From JACDAE01 sp963717195 (GTDB lineage: Bacteria; Chloroflexota; Ktedonobacteria; Ktedonobacterales; Ktedonobacteraceae), in the NCBI GenBank assembly GCA_963717195.1, contig CAVQVR010000013.1, positions 261,843 through 325,842 of the forward strand: a stretch of 64,000 nucleotides of DNA, read 5' to 3'. Both the position numbers and the translations under genes were made by a program. Positions 42,545-51,288 of this stretch are shown piece after piece. Position 1 is the first letter of the stretch. Every line of letters begins with the position of its first letter. The notes beneath the pieces were generated by a model that saw only the letters and a program-made list of their open reading frames with translations, was not told the origin of the DNA and made no database searches.

Positions 42545-45133
42545 TCATCGCTTTTCGGATGATGCGCCGGAGAGCGTTGTCAGCCAATTTCTGACGGTTG
42601 CTGCTTTGGGAAGATCTAATGTTTCAAAGAGTTGAGCGCTGGCTTCACCATGGAGATGAGCTTCATTCATGTTTCCCTGGAAGGCCATGGTACGAGCCAG
42701 TCCATAGCAGGCATTTGCGCGTATTTCCGGAAAAGTTGTTGCGGAAGTAATGGCTTCCATGAAAAGTGCCTGTGCTTCGTCGTAACGCTGAGAGGAAAGA
42801 GCCACTTCTCCCTGCTCATAGAGAATATTATTGATCAGTCGTGGGTGGTTAATCTGGCGAGCCACGCTCAATCCTTCTTGTAGGTATGGTTGCGCCTGTT
42901 CATAGTTGCCCTGTATCCATGCAAGCGAACCCAGGTTGTTGAGCAACATGGTTTTGCTCTCTCGATTGTCGATTTGATGCGCCAGGTGTAATCCTTCTTG
43001 AAGATAGTTTTCTGCTTGTTTGTAGTCTCCTGCTAATCCTAATGCTCCACTGAGATTGATGATGAGTCGGATAATACTGTCCCGATAGCCCATCTGGTAG
43101 GAGAGGTCGAGGGCTTCCAGGAAGTAGCTACGTGAGAGAGGATAGTTCTCTTTACTAATAGCGATGACGCCAGATTGGGTGAGGACGCGTATCATATATT
43201 CTTTGTGCTCAAGTTGTCCTGCGAGCTGACGTGCCTCAGAAAGAGCCTCCTCGGCCTGAGTATACTTTCCCTGGTTAGTAAACGTCCATCCCAGTGTGAT
43301 GAGGACCTGGCAGATACGCTCTGGAAGGTCGAGTTGGCGTGCGAGAGAAAGTCCTTCTTGCAAATAGGTTTCTGCCTGGCCATATTCGCCAAGCCTCTCC
43401 ATAACGACTCCCAGGTAGGCTAAAAAAAGACAGATGTATTGTGTCTGCTCGTGCTGCCGTGCCATCTGTAGTCCTTTGCTCAGATAGCGTTCTGCCTGTT
43501 TGTACTCGCTCAGAAGTTCTGAGTTTTGTCCAAGATAAGATAAGAGTTCCATTTGCTCGAAGCTATCACCCAGTTCTTGAGCTACCTGATAGGCACGCTG
43601 GAGATACTGTGTGGCTTCATCGTAAAGGCCACGAATACGCAGAAATGGAGCGAAGGCATTCACCCCTTGCACGAATTCGCAGTCCATTCCGCGCCGAGAT
43701 GCTTCTTCCAGAGCGGCCAGGATGTTGGTGTGTTCCTGTTCGAGCTCTTGATAATCATTTTTGTGTATTTCTATGTAGCGTATCATATAGGTGATCATAC
43801 GCTCAAAGAGGAGCGTTTCGTGATCTCCCATCTGTGCTCGTGCGTAATCGGCAATGGTCTGGTGCATCATGTAACGCTCGGGGCCGTTGCTCTCAAGCAA
43901 TCCTGCGTCGCAGAGTGTATCGAGCGTTTCGGCTGGCAGTTCGCTAATGGCGATGGCAGCTTCCTCCGAAAAGGTGTTTGGTTTGGGCAGAAATACGGCC
44001 AGTGCACGCAACATGCTGTGTGCGGAGGTGTCAAGCTGTTCGTCACTGAGGGCGATGACGGATTGCAATGAGTACTGCATTCTGGGTGCATAACTGGAAT
44101 AGGGTCTGCTTAAGCCATGAGGATCGCTCAGGTGCAGGCGTTTCTCCGTATTGATGAGGTTTTGGAGGGCGTTGCGCAAGCGGCGGGGTTGCTCGTTGTA
44201 AGTATGAGCGTGGAGATATCTTCCCATTAGAACGAGAGCCAGCGGCAAAGCTCCAACTGAATTGACCAGGTGTCGTGCCATAGTATGGTCTTGTTGTATC
44301 AGTCTGGGTACGAAGTGTGTGAGGAGTTCAATGCCATTCTCCTCGCTCAGTTCGGGAACGGTAATGGCTCTATTGTTTGCAATCTGGATAGCTATCTGTG
44401 GAAAGCGCGTTGTGAACAGATACATACAGTGAGGGCCACCGACGTGAAAGGCTAGAGCGTCATCGATGTTCCAGACATCATCAACGATCAAGAGCATGCG
44501 TCGTAGACCGATCAAAGCTCTTAATGTCCTGGTCCAATCATCGCGACTCTTGATGCCGGTTACCTCAACTTGTGAGAGTCCCAACTGTGTGCCCCAGCGT
44601 GCCTGGATTTCCTCTATGCCAGGCCGAGTTCCCAGACCTGCCCAGAGGATGCCATTGTTAAAGTGTGTCTGTACCGTGCGGTCGTATGCCAACGCCAATG
44701 AGAGCGTTGTTTTTCCCACGCCTGGTAGCCCACTGAGAGCATAAAGACCTGGTGCTTCTTCTCTAGAAAGCTGCTGTTTGAGTTGTGCCAGTAACTCGTC
44801 ACGTCCCACAAGGGTGCCAGTTTCTAATGGGAGTGTAGGGATGGCGGGATCGAAAATAAATGGTTTTGTGGTAGACTGTGCTTGTGGCTGTAGTTCTGTC
44901 GTGTTGACAACTGTCTGTTTCAGTACACTATTCTCGTCTTCGATCAAACCCAGTTCGCGTACATCCTTGCCGAAGATCTCGCATAATTTCTCGCGATGGA
45001 CAGGATAGGGTGAAGAGATGCCACGTTCCCAACGCCCCACAGTTGCTGGATTAGTGCCTACCAGTTCCGCCAGTTTTGACTGCGACCATCCGTGCTGTTC
45101 ACGCTCATATTTTAACCGGTTGTTTGGCTTCAT
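42545..45133 (-). CDS. XRE-HTH / NB-ARC / TPR STAND regulator
   Basis: About 862 residues from the ATG at 45133 (AGAGGGTGAT upstream). The N-terminal XRE helix-turn-helix (REQHGWSQSKLAELVG, VGRWERG; ~1-65) is followed by an NB-ARC ATPase with P-loop SGLPGVGKTTL, kinase-2 LLIVDDVWN, YLFTTRFPQIA and GALPLAL, then a winged-helix and ~10 TPRs (for example YKQAERYLSKGLQMAR and YGQAETYLQEGLSLAR). This is a signal-sensing AAA-like switch that acts through DNA binding. A paralog with the same layout is at 55978. The two face each other across the integrase island. Confidence 0.88.
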   Translation of the reverse strand: MKPNNRLKYEREQHGWSQSKLAELVGTNPATVGRWERGISSPYPVHREKLCEIFGKDVRELGLIEDENSVLKQTVVNTTELQPQAQSTTKPFIFDPAIPTLPLETGTLVGRDELLAQLKQQLSREEAPGLYALSGLPGVGKTTLSLALAYDRTVQTHFNNGILWAGLGTRPGIEEIQARWGTQLGLSQVEVTGIKSRDDWTRTLRALIGLRRMLLIVDDVWNIDDALAFHVGGPHCMYLFTTRFPQIAIQIANNRAITVPELSEENGIELLTHFVPRLIQQDHTMARHLVNSVGALPLALVLMGRYLHAHTYNEQPRRLRNALQNLINTEKRLHLSDPHGLSRPYSSYAPRMQYSLQSVIALSDEQLDTSAHSMLRALAVFLPKPNTFSEEAAIAISELPAETLDTLCDAGLLESNGPERYMMHQTIADYARAQMGDHETLLFERMITYMIRYIEIHKNDYQELEQEHTNILAALEEASRRGMDCEFVQGVNAFAPFLRIRGLYDEATQYLQRAYQVAQELGDSFEQMELLSYLGQNSELLSEYKQAERYLSKGLQMARQHEQTQYICLFLAYLGVVMERLGEYGQAETYLQEGLSLARQLDLPERICQVLITLGWTFTNQGKYTQAEEALSEARQLAGQLEHKEYMIRVLTQSGVIAISKENYPLSRSYFLEALDLSYQMGYRDSIIRLIINLSGALGLAGDYKQAENYLQEGLHLAHQIDNRESKTMLLNNLGSLAWIQGNYEQAQPYLQEGLSVARQINHPRLINNILYEQGEVALSSQRYDEAQALFMEAITSATTFPEIRANACYGLARTMAFQGNMNEAHLHGEASAQLFETLDLPKAATVRNWLTTLSGASSEKR

Positions 45134-45422
45134 ATCACCCTCTTCCGTCGAGACATCTATCACAAATCATGCGCACCATGCATTTCGGGTGCTCTACAGA
45201 GAGAAACACGAAGAACGATTTATCATCTGTACATCTCAAAGGTGTATTGATATATAACAATGATAACACAACAGCAGAAATGCAAGCAAGAAAGCCAGTA
45301 CAAAAGCATGCGTATGAGAAGGGTTGTTTCTCAAAAAATTCCCTTCTTATGTAGTATAAAGTCCGGTTGTTTTAGTGTCATGCATGGTGTACTTTTGGGG
45401 GTGCGGCTCATTAATGTAGGAT

Positions 45423-46712
45423 TCAAGCTCGTAATATCACAACGAGCAACAAACCTAGCATTAGCGCTATCCCTACCAGCATAGGGATAGTGAGCGGTTT
45501 TAAGTTGTTGAAATCTATCTTCTTGCCCTTTTCATCTTTTAATGATAGTAGAGGTATCTCAGAAGGCTGAAATGGCACAACTGCCCTGGTTGCCATCGTG
45601 GCGTATGCTTCGATCATTGCCTCTATATCTTGCTGCATCTCGCGTGGACCACTATAGCGCTGTGCAATTGTGAGTCGCAACTGTCGCGCGAGAATCTGTT
45701 CTATTGCCGGGCTGACCTGGTCATTTAAGCGTCGTGCGGGTGGATAGAATGATGGTGGACGTTCTTGCGGATCTGAACCTGTTACTGCATGATAGAGTGT
45801 TGCCGCCAGCGAGTAGAGATCTGATGCAGGGGTGATGGTTCCATGAACCTGCTCTGGTGCGAGATACCCGGATACACTATCATCTATCTTTCCAGCAGGT
45901 TCTTTCGGTGGTAGCAACGGTATATGCATTAGCAGAGCCTGCCGGTTGTCTTCACTGATCAAAATCGTATCAGGGTTGATTGCACCATGAACTATCGGTG
46001 GTTGCTGATCTGCCAGCAATGCCAGAATATCGCACAACTGCCAGGCATATTCAGTGATCATATATTCTGGTAGTCCGTTATGCCAGCGCTTGAGTAGCGA
46101 GGTGAGCGTTTCTCCTTGTGGATAGAGGAAGACCAGGAAATAGTTGTCGTTTTCACTGAATAAATCGATGACGGCGGGCAGGCCGGGATGTTTTCCCAGC
46201 TTGTTCAGGCGCTGCGCAATTTTGTTTGCAAGAAATTCTTTCTGCGTGGGCGTAGATACCAGTTCGCCAGAGAACTTAACTTCGCGCACGACTACAAAGC
46301 GGCTGGACATCCGAAGATCATAAGCATTCCAGGCCATGCCTTGATTTTGCTGCGATGCAGGTAGTGTGATACGTTCCTGCAAGCGGTAGCGACCATTGCG
46401 CAATGTATCGCCAGGTTCTGGTCCTGTCCCCATTTGAGGTGTGCTGGTGGGGCGGAGGTCGAATACTGGCGAATATTGATTAGTGATGGGAGCGAATTGA
46501 CCAGTAATCTGTGAAAGTTGACCAGTAATCTGTGAAAATGGCCGTTGCACTGCCGCTGTGCTGCCTTCTGTCGCCTCTTGAGTTTCACGTTCCAATGGAT
46601 AGCCGCAGACTGCACATCTGCCGTTGAATAATTTCCCTTTGTAAGCACAACGCGGACAACGCATAGAACCTCCTGAGTCCATAACATCCTGTATGGAAAA
46701 GTTGGCTTGCAT
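45423..46712 (-). CDS. Zinc-ribbon pseudokinase, tail-anchored
   Basis: 429 residues; AAGGA lies before the ATG at 46712, and an ATG at 46664 with GGAGGT very close is also possible. Four Cys (19, 22, 33, 36 from 46712) form a zinc ribbon. After a linker with tandem SQITGQL repeats comes a kinase-like domain. The ATP-binding Lys is kept (VVREVKF), but the catalytic loop is VHGAINPDTI (no Asp), DFG is replaced by MHI, and there is no glycine loop. It is therefore a pseudokinase that probably binds partners. SGYLAPEQVHG is kept. One TM helix (~405-428) at the extreme C-terminus anchors it with the kinase domain inside. Confidence 0.85.
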   Translation of the reverse strand: MQANFSIQDVMDSGGSMRCPRCAYKGKLFNGRCAVCGYPLERETQEATEGSTAAVQRPFSQITGQLSQITGQFAPITNQYSPVFDLRPTSTPQMGTGPEPGDTLRNGRYRLQERITLPASQQNQGMAWNAYDLRMSSRFVVVREVKFSGELVSTPTQKEFLANKIAQRLNKLGKHPGLPAVIDLFSENDNYFLVFLYPQGETLTSLLKRWHNGLPEYMITEYAWQLCDILALLADQQPPIVHGAINPDTILISEDNRQALLMHIPLLPPKEPAGKIDDSVSGYLAPEQVHGTITPASDLYSLAATLYHAVTGSDPQERPPSFYPPARRLNDQVSPAIEQILARQLRLTIAQRYSGPREMQQDIEAMIEAYATMATRAVVPFQPSEIPLLSLKDEKGKKIDFNNLKPLTIPMLVGIALMLGLLLVVILRA

Positions 46713-46738
46713 ACTTTTTCCTTGACATCACAGGCCAT

Positions 46739-47050
46739 AATTAGTAAAAAGTGTTTAGAGAGAGTATATGTAATTAAGAACTGTCAGGCCGATTTCGCGT
46801 TGTATAGATAAAATAATTGAGAGAGAAAGCACGAAACTGGCTTTGCTGGAAGTAATCTCAATTGTGAGATGAAACAACCATCATGGCTACTATACGAGTG
46901 ACGTGGTTATTTGTCAAGATGGGAAACCATCTATACCTATCGTCTTATTATCAAATGTGATGTAGCATAAGAACAGCCTGTTGGTTCGCTTCCATCCTTA
47001 CTTCATCGAGGGCACTGTAGCCAAAAATGTAGCCATTGCACCTCAAAGCA
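46739..47050. other. Intergenic region beside the integrase gene
   Basis: 312 bp without a gene. A short direct repeat GTAGCCAaaaatGTAGCCA (about 47019-47037) lies beside the integrase stop. This is where an attachment site would be expected, but I could not pair it with a matching sequence at the far end of the island, and no tRNA is present. Confidence 0.35.
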
Positions 47051-48196
47051 CTAATTGGCTTTCTCCTCTCTGAAGAGATCATTCATTTTTCCCATCGCCT
47101 CTTCCTGCATCCCATTAATGATGTGCCCATACAGATCTTGCGTAATAATGACACTTGAATGCCCCAATATTTCCTGAATGACTTTTGCAGGAACGCCCAT
47201 ACTTGCCAGTAAGGTTGCACAGGAGTGTCTCAGATCATGAATATGCAACTGAGGAAGGTCACACTCTTGCAGGAGCTTTTTATAATGGGAGGTGAGCATG
47301 GTGACGGTGAAGTGTTCTCCCCGCATGTTACAAAACACTAAATCTTTATTGGCCCATTCTTGTCCAGCCTGCAATCTCATCTCTAATTGCCTTTTCTTGT
47401 GCAGTTTTAAAACTGAGAGAAGAAAATCTGTCAGGCGAATAGAACGTTTTGATGCTTTTGTCTTCGTGCTTGTCTCAACAAAGGTATACTTTCCTGTCGA
47501 GGCGCTGTTGATAAATGACGCCGTACGCTGAACACTTAAAAACTGTTTCTCCATATTGATATCCGACCAACGCAATCCAAGCATCTCACCTCGTCTCATT
47601 CCTGTAGTGAGTGCCATGGCAAGAAAACATTCTAGATCCGTGCCCTGAGCGGCCTTGAGAAGCTGTTTACACTGCTCTGCATTGAGAAAAGGACGTTCCT
47701 CATGCTGAAGGATAGGTGCGTCTATGTCGTCGCAAGGATTGTGCGTTAGCCGCCTCCATCTGATTGCATCTTTGAATGCTTTTTTTAAGACAGTATGGAG
47801 GAGGTGAAGTGTTGATGCTTTATGATTGTTGCTGAGGGTTGCGTACATCTTTTGCAGGTGCTCACCTGTCAGTTTTGTGAGCTTGATCGTACCAATATGC
47901 AAGATACACAAATTGATATTTGTTCTATAGTTAATCCTGCTTGTCTCCTTGATCTTTGCGCTGTGGATGCTCAGCCAATACTGCAAGTATGCCTCAACAG
48001 TTTCAGCCTTCGCGGTAACCAGTGTCCCTTGTTCTATGCTACGTTGTAGCTCTTTGAGCTTTTTTGACGCCTCGGCTTTGGTATTGCCATAGACATACTT
48101 TTTCTTGCTCTGGTCTATCCTCGCATACCCAACCCATTTGTTATCGGAGGCTCGTTGATAGATCGAACCATCGCCTTTGTCTCTTCTCTTCGTCAT
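47051..48196 (-). CDS. int: Tyrosine recombinase / phage-type integrase
   Basis: 381 residues from the ATG at 48196, with AGGAAAACAG upstream and 1 bp after the excisionase stop. The N-terminal arm-type DNA-binding and SAM-like domains (~1-165) precede the catalytic core with R (TGMRRGE), HxxR (HDLRHSC), H (LGHSS) and nucleophile Tyr (DLYGH), all present. This is the active integrase form of integrative elements. The gene lies at one edge of the island, with int last in the operon after xis. Confidence 0.92.
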   Translation of the reverse strand: MTKRRDKGDGSIYQRASDNKWVGYARIDQSKKKYVYGNTKAEASKKLKELQRSIEQGTLVTAKAETVEAYLQYWLSIHSAKIKETSRINYRTNINLCILHIGTIKLTKLTGEHLQKMYATLSNNHKASTLHLLHTVLKKAFKDAIRWRRLTHNPCDDIDAPILQHEERPFLNAEQCKQLLKAAQGTDLECFLAMALTTGMRRGEMLGLRWSDINMEKQFLSVQRTASFINSASTGKYTFVETSTKTKASKRSIRLTDFLLSVLKLHKKRQLEMRLQAGQEWANKDLVFCNMRGEHFTVTMLTSHYKKLLQECDLPQLHIHDLRHSCATLLASMGVPAKVIQEILGHSSVIITQDLYGHIINGMQEEAMGKMNDLFREEKAN

Positions 48197-48197
48197 G

Positions 48198-48392
48198 TTA
48201 CTCTGTTTTCCTTTCGTTGAGCCAAGCTTGTAACTCCGTTGGATTGATTCTGATCGCCGAATTAAAGCGGTGTACTGGCAATCCCTCACGATTGATTAGC
48301 TCATACACCATCGTCCTACTCAGTGATAGAAGCCTGGCCGCTTCTTCTACGGTAATGAGGAATGGGTGAGTTGGTGTGGTCTCTTCCATCAT
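48198..48392 (-). CDS. xis: Excisionase-like MerR/helix-turn-helix protein
   Basis: About 64 residues from the ATG at 48392; a longer frame to 48446 has no site. ITVEEAARLLSLSRTMVYELI is the winged helix-turn-helix of the excisionase family, then INREGLPVHRFNSAIRI. The start of int follows 1 bp after its stop, so the two are coupled. It directs excision versus integration by bending DNA at the attachment site. Confidence 0.85.
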   Translation of the reverse strand: MMEETTPTHPFLITVEEAARLLSLSRTMVYELINREGLPVHRFNSAIRINPTELQAWLNERKTE

Positions 48393-48680
48393 GTTTCCCT
48401 CTTGTCCGTCTTGTTTCAAAGACGATGCTCTCCTTGACCTGTCCATACGTCGTGCCCTATCATCGCCAGGATGTACTGTTTCATGCCTCCCCTCATGATC
48501 TCTAACAGGCTCATGCGGTACAGCAGGGTCTCACGTGGTCTCTTCCACCTCCCCACCGATTTCGTATAGTACCACAAAAGCGCATGCTAATGGGAGGATT
48601 TTCCGCGCAAGAGACTCTGGTTTTTCTCTTCTGCCTTGTTACGGGGAAGCACATGTCTTTCCAGGTTGTCTTTCTACAAT

Positions 48681-49637
48681 TCATCCTGTCTGGTTTGCTT
48701 GGACTACCTGTCTGCTCTCTTTTCCTAGCGTAATACAGGACTCCAGAAGTATGCGCGTGATTTCTTGTATTTGCAGGAGGTGCGCCCACTCCTCCAGGTG
48801 AAACTCCTCAATATCCAATTGGGTTGGCCACTGTGCCAGGACCTGGAGGCCGCATTGGTGGAGTTCTTTCGTCACCTGTCGCCACTGCTGACGAACGTGT
48901 TGTCCCCGTGCCTCTTGGTTCCGATCAATGAGATGGTTTCGTGCCTGCGCTCCCAGTTCTGCAACCCGCTGCGAAAGCTGATCTCGTTGCTGCAACGCAT
49001 CCTTCAACTGCCGCTGGACCGTTTCCAATTGCGTCGTCACCTCGGGAGGAACAATGGGCACCTTCACTTCTTTGATCTGTACCACCGGCTCCGGAACTGC
49101 CGTCAATTGGTGCTGTAACTGGGTAATCTGATGCTTGAGGACAGTATTTTCATGCTGAATCTGGAAGAGGTGCTGCTGTGTTGCCTCAACCGTTGCCTGG
49201 GCCTGCCGCTCTGCCTCCTGGGCCAGCTTCAGTGCGGCTTTGGCTTCTTTGATCGCCTCAATCGTTGGCGCGATCTGTCCCCTCTCGACGTGCTCAATGA
49301 TGCTCTCATCGGTCGAGGGGGATGCCAATTCGTAGAGGATGGTAGCAGGCAAATGTAAAAGATTTGTACCTTTGCCCGCGAATTTTTCAGCGACGTGCAT
49401 AAAGTGATTGGCCGTCATACGTGACATCCCAAATTCTGCCTGAAGCCAGGGGAGAAACTGCCCGTGGGGTAGGCGCTCTTTGACTGCCTGAAGGATCAGC
49501 CCAATCGCGAGAATGTTCTCTGCGGTTCGCTTGAGCAGTAGATGAGTCTCATCGGTTTTCTGTTGGACGAAGCTGCGTGTCCCCTCATCGAGCGCTTCGT
49601 AGGCAAAGATCGCCTGGGCCTGATTCTCCTGCATCAT
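48681..49637 (-). CDS. DUF3102-like coiled-coil protein of the island
   Basis: 318 residues. The N-terminal ~110 residues (ILAIGLILQAVKERLPHGQFLPWLQAEFGMSRMTANHFMHVAE) match DUF3102, found in plasmid and phage regions and possibly related to partition or replication control. After this come Ala/Gln-rich coiled coils (~130-245) and a globular tail. Its start overlaps the previous stop in ATGA (49634-49637). Confidence 0.75.
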   Translation of the reverse strand: MMQENQAQAIFAYEALDEGTRSFVQQKTDETHLLLKRTAENILAIGLILQAVKERLPHGQFLPWLQAEFGMSRMTANHFMHVAEKFAGKGTNLLHLPATILYELASPSTDESIIEHVERGQIAPTIEAIKEAKAALKLAQEAERQAQATVEATQQHLFQIQHENTVLKHQITQLQHQLTAVPEPVVQIKEVKVPIVPPEVTTQLETVQRQLKDALQQRDQLSQRVAELGAQARNHLIDRNQEARGQHVRQQWRQVTKELHQCGLQVLAQWPTQLDIEEFHLEEWAHLLQIQEITRILLESCITLGKESRQVVQANQTG

Positions 49638-50320
49638 TGCTCCTCCTTCCCGGCGGTGAGCCTCATCAACGGTAGCGTTGCTCCTGGTGGCAAGGCCGGG
49701 AGGGGTGTTCGCGCGTGCAGGGATCGCCTCTCTAGATACGCTGCATGTGTTTCGTAGAGCTGTTCGAGAAGAGCCTGTGCAGCGTTTTTTTGCTTGACGA
49801 TATGATGAATGGATTTCGCAATTTCGCTTGCCATCGTATTGAGTCGCATGAGCACACTCATCTCTTCGCCGACCCAGGGATCGGCGAAGGCTTCGCGCTG
49901 TTCACGGACGAACGTTGCATATTTGTCTTCCATGATCTTGCGTACGATCACGAGGAGCGTCACCTGCTCAAACCAGGCGAGTTCGGTTTGTGTCGAGAGC
50001 GCCTGATAGCGTGGGGTATAACTGGTTAGCAACCAGGAGCGATATCCTTTGGCCAGCCGATCAACGACCCCGGTCAGGCGGCATTGCTCTCCTGCCAGAT
50101 CCTGGGAACTCAGGAATTTCTTCCAGGTTCGGTCATCGAACAGATCCCGCCCATGGATGGTGAATTGTCGGCTTGTGGGCGTCATCACTGTCATCGATGG
50201 AGCCAGTCCATTGATGGTCAGGCACTGAGTAAAATTGGCACCATGCACGACCGAGAGAGCCGCACGTTCGGCGTATTGTTCGAGGAGGATCTGCTCCTCT
50301 GTCCAGATAGGAGTCTTCAT
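49634..50320 (-). CDS. Island protein, unknown function
   Basis: About 228 residues from the ATG at 50320 (GGAGAT 5 nt before). It is soluble, with a helical C-terminal half (MASEIAKSIHHIVKQKNAAQALLEQLYETH). No motif recognised. It lies between the DUF3102-like gene (ATGA overlap) and the upstream gene of the same strand, so it is an operon member. Confidence 0.65.
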   Translation of the reverse strand: MKTPIWTEEQILLEQYAERAALSVVHGANFTQCLTINGLAPSMTVMTPTSRQFTIHGRDLFDDRTWKKFLSSQDLAGEQCRLTGVVDRLAKGYRSWLLTSYTPRYQALSTQTELAWFEQVTLLVIVRKIMEDKYATFVREQREAFADPWVGEEMSVLMRLNTMASEIAKSIHHIVKQKNAAQALLEQLYETHAAYLERRSLHARTPLPALPPGATLPLMRLTAGKEEQ

Positions 50321-50364
50321 CCAATCTCCTTTCATTGAACTATGGGAGCGTCATCAACTGAGAG

Positions 50365-51288
50365 CTATCTTCTGTGGACAAACGCACCATCAGCGTCTGT
50401 TCCCATTGACACACGCTTGGAATCTGCTCCTGATGAAAAATATGTTCTCCTCTTTTTCTCCTTCTGTTGCTCTTTCCATGTCTGGTGTCTCAGTTGTTGC
50501 TGATGATCCTGCCACCATTCCTGCCGCGAGGCATAGACCATGGAAAAGGTTGTTTCCGCAATGCATGCTTCCACAACGTAGGCATGCTCTGCGAGGTGGG
50601 GCTCTGGATGGACCTGGATCCCATCCAGATACCAGGAAGCCTCATGGCTCATCTCATCAGCTAATTGCTCTGCCTCAGCGCAACTCATCCATTGTGGCAA
50701 GAGCAATCCTCCTGATCCTCCTGTATCCTGTCTGGCAGGTTCTAAAGGGAAGCCATCTCGTTCCCGTTCAGAGACGCTTCTTCGAAGCTCCGAGGCATCG
50801 TCTCGCAGATAGTGATAGGACACGACACAGGACGAAAAGGGAAGATGTGCTGATTCTGGGGACCACCACTGGGTCTCTTGCCGCTTGCGTTCTCGTGGTA
50901 AGACTGAGGCAATCTCCTGCAATGTGTAGGGTGACTTCGCCCAATCCAAAATTTCTCCGGTGATTTCCATCGGGCGCATCTGGTCAGCATAGCGATCAAA
51001 GGAGCTATGAAACCATTTCCCCGCATATTCGAGTGGCTTTTTCTGTCTCGTGAGGTCATAAAACGTGCGCTGGAGCAGGGTATTGACGGCTGCAACCCGT
51101 GCCAACCTGGGATCACGCCGAATTTTATTTTTGTAACCTGCCAGCGCTTTTTTGCCATCATGGGTACTCAAATAGTCGGGGGTCGCATATTCGGGACCGT
51201 CCAGAAGCGTGAGATAGGTGATTGCTTCCTGGGAGAGTTCTTGCTCACTTCCAATCCATTGTTCACTGATTTTTGACTCGAGTTCCAA
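50365..51288 (-). CDS. Island protein, unknown; possibly the -1-frame half of the upstream gene
   Basis: Up to 307 residues from the TTG at 51288, but no ribosome-binding site is convincing there. The first ~40 codons overlap the HTH/repeat gene by 121 bp. Just upstream of this overlap the message has A-AAA-AAT (51309-51303) in the frame of the HTH gene, a classical -1 slippery heptamer that leads exactly into this frame (SKKFSQKELELESKISEQW). So the protein may be made as a fusion by frameshifting, or one base may be wrong in the assembly. The rest is charged, soluble and has no recognised domain. Confidence 0.6.
   Translation of the reverse strand: MELESKISEQWIGSEQELSQEAITYLTLLDGPEYATPDYLSTHDGKKALAGYKNKIRRDPRLARVAAVNTLLQRTFYDLTRQKKPLEYAGKWFHSSFDRYADQMRPMEITGEILDWAKSPYTLQEIASVLPRERKRQETQWWSPESAHLPFSSCVVSYHYLRDDASELRRSVSERERDGFPLEPARQDTGGSGGLLLPQWMSCAEAEQLADEMSHEASWYLDGIQVHPEPHLAEHAYVVEACIAETTFSMVYASRQEWWQDHQQQLRHQTWKEQQKEKKRRTYFSSGADSKRVSMGTDADGAFVHRR

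Noticed and set aside
42545..45133. NLR-type antiphage defence (Avs-like) protein
   Set aside because: The N-terminus is an XRE DNA-binding domain and there is no nuclease, protease or TIR effector. A transcription regulator fits better.
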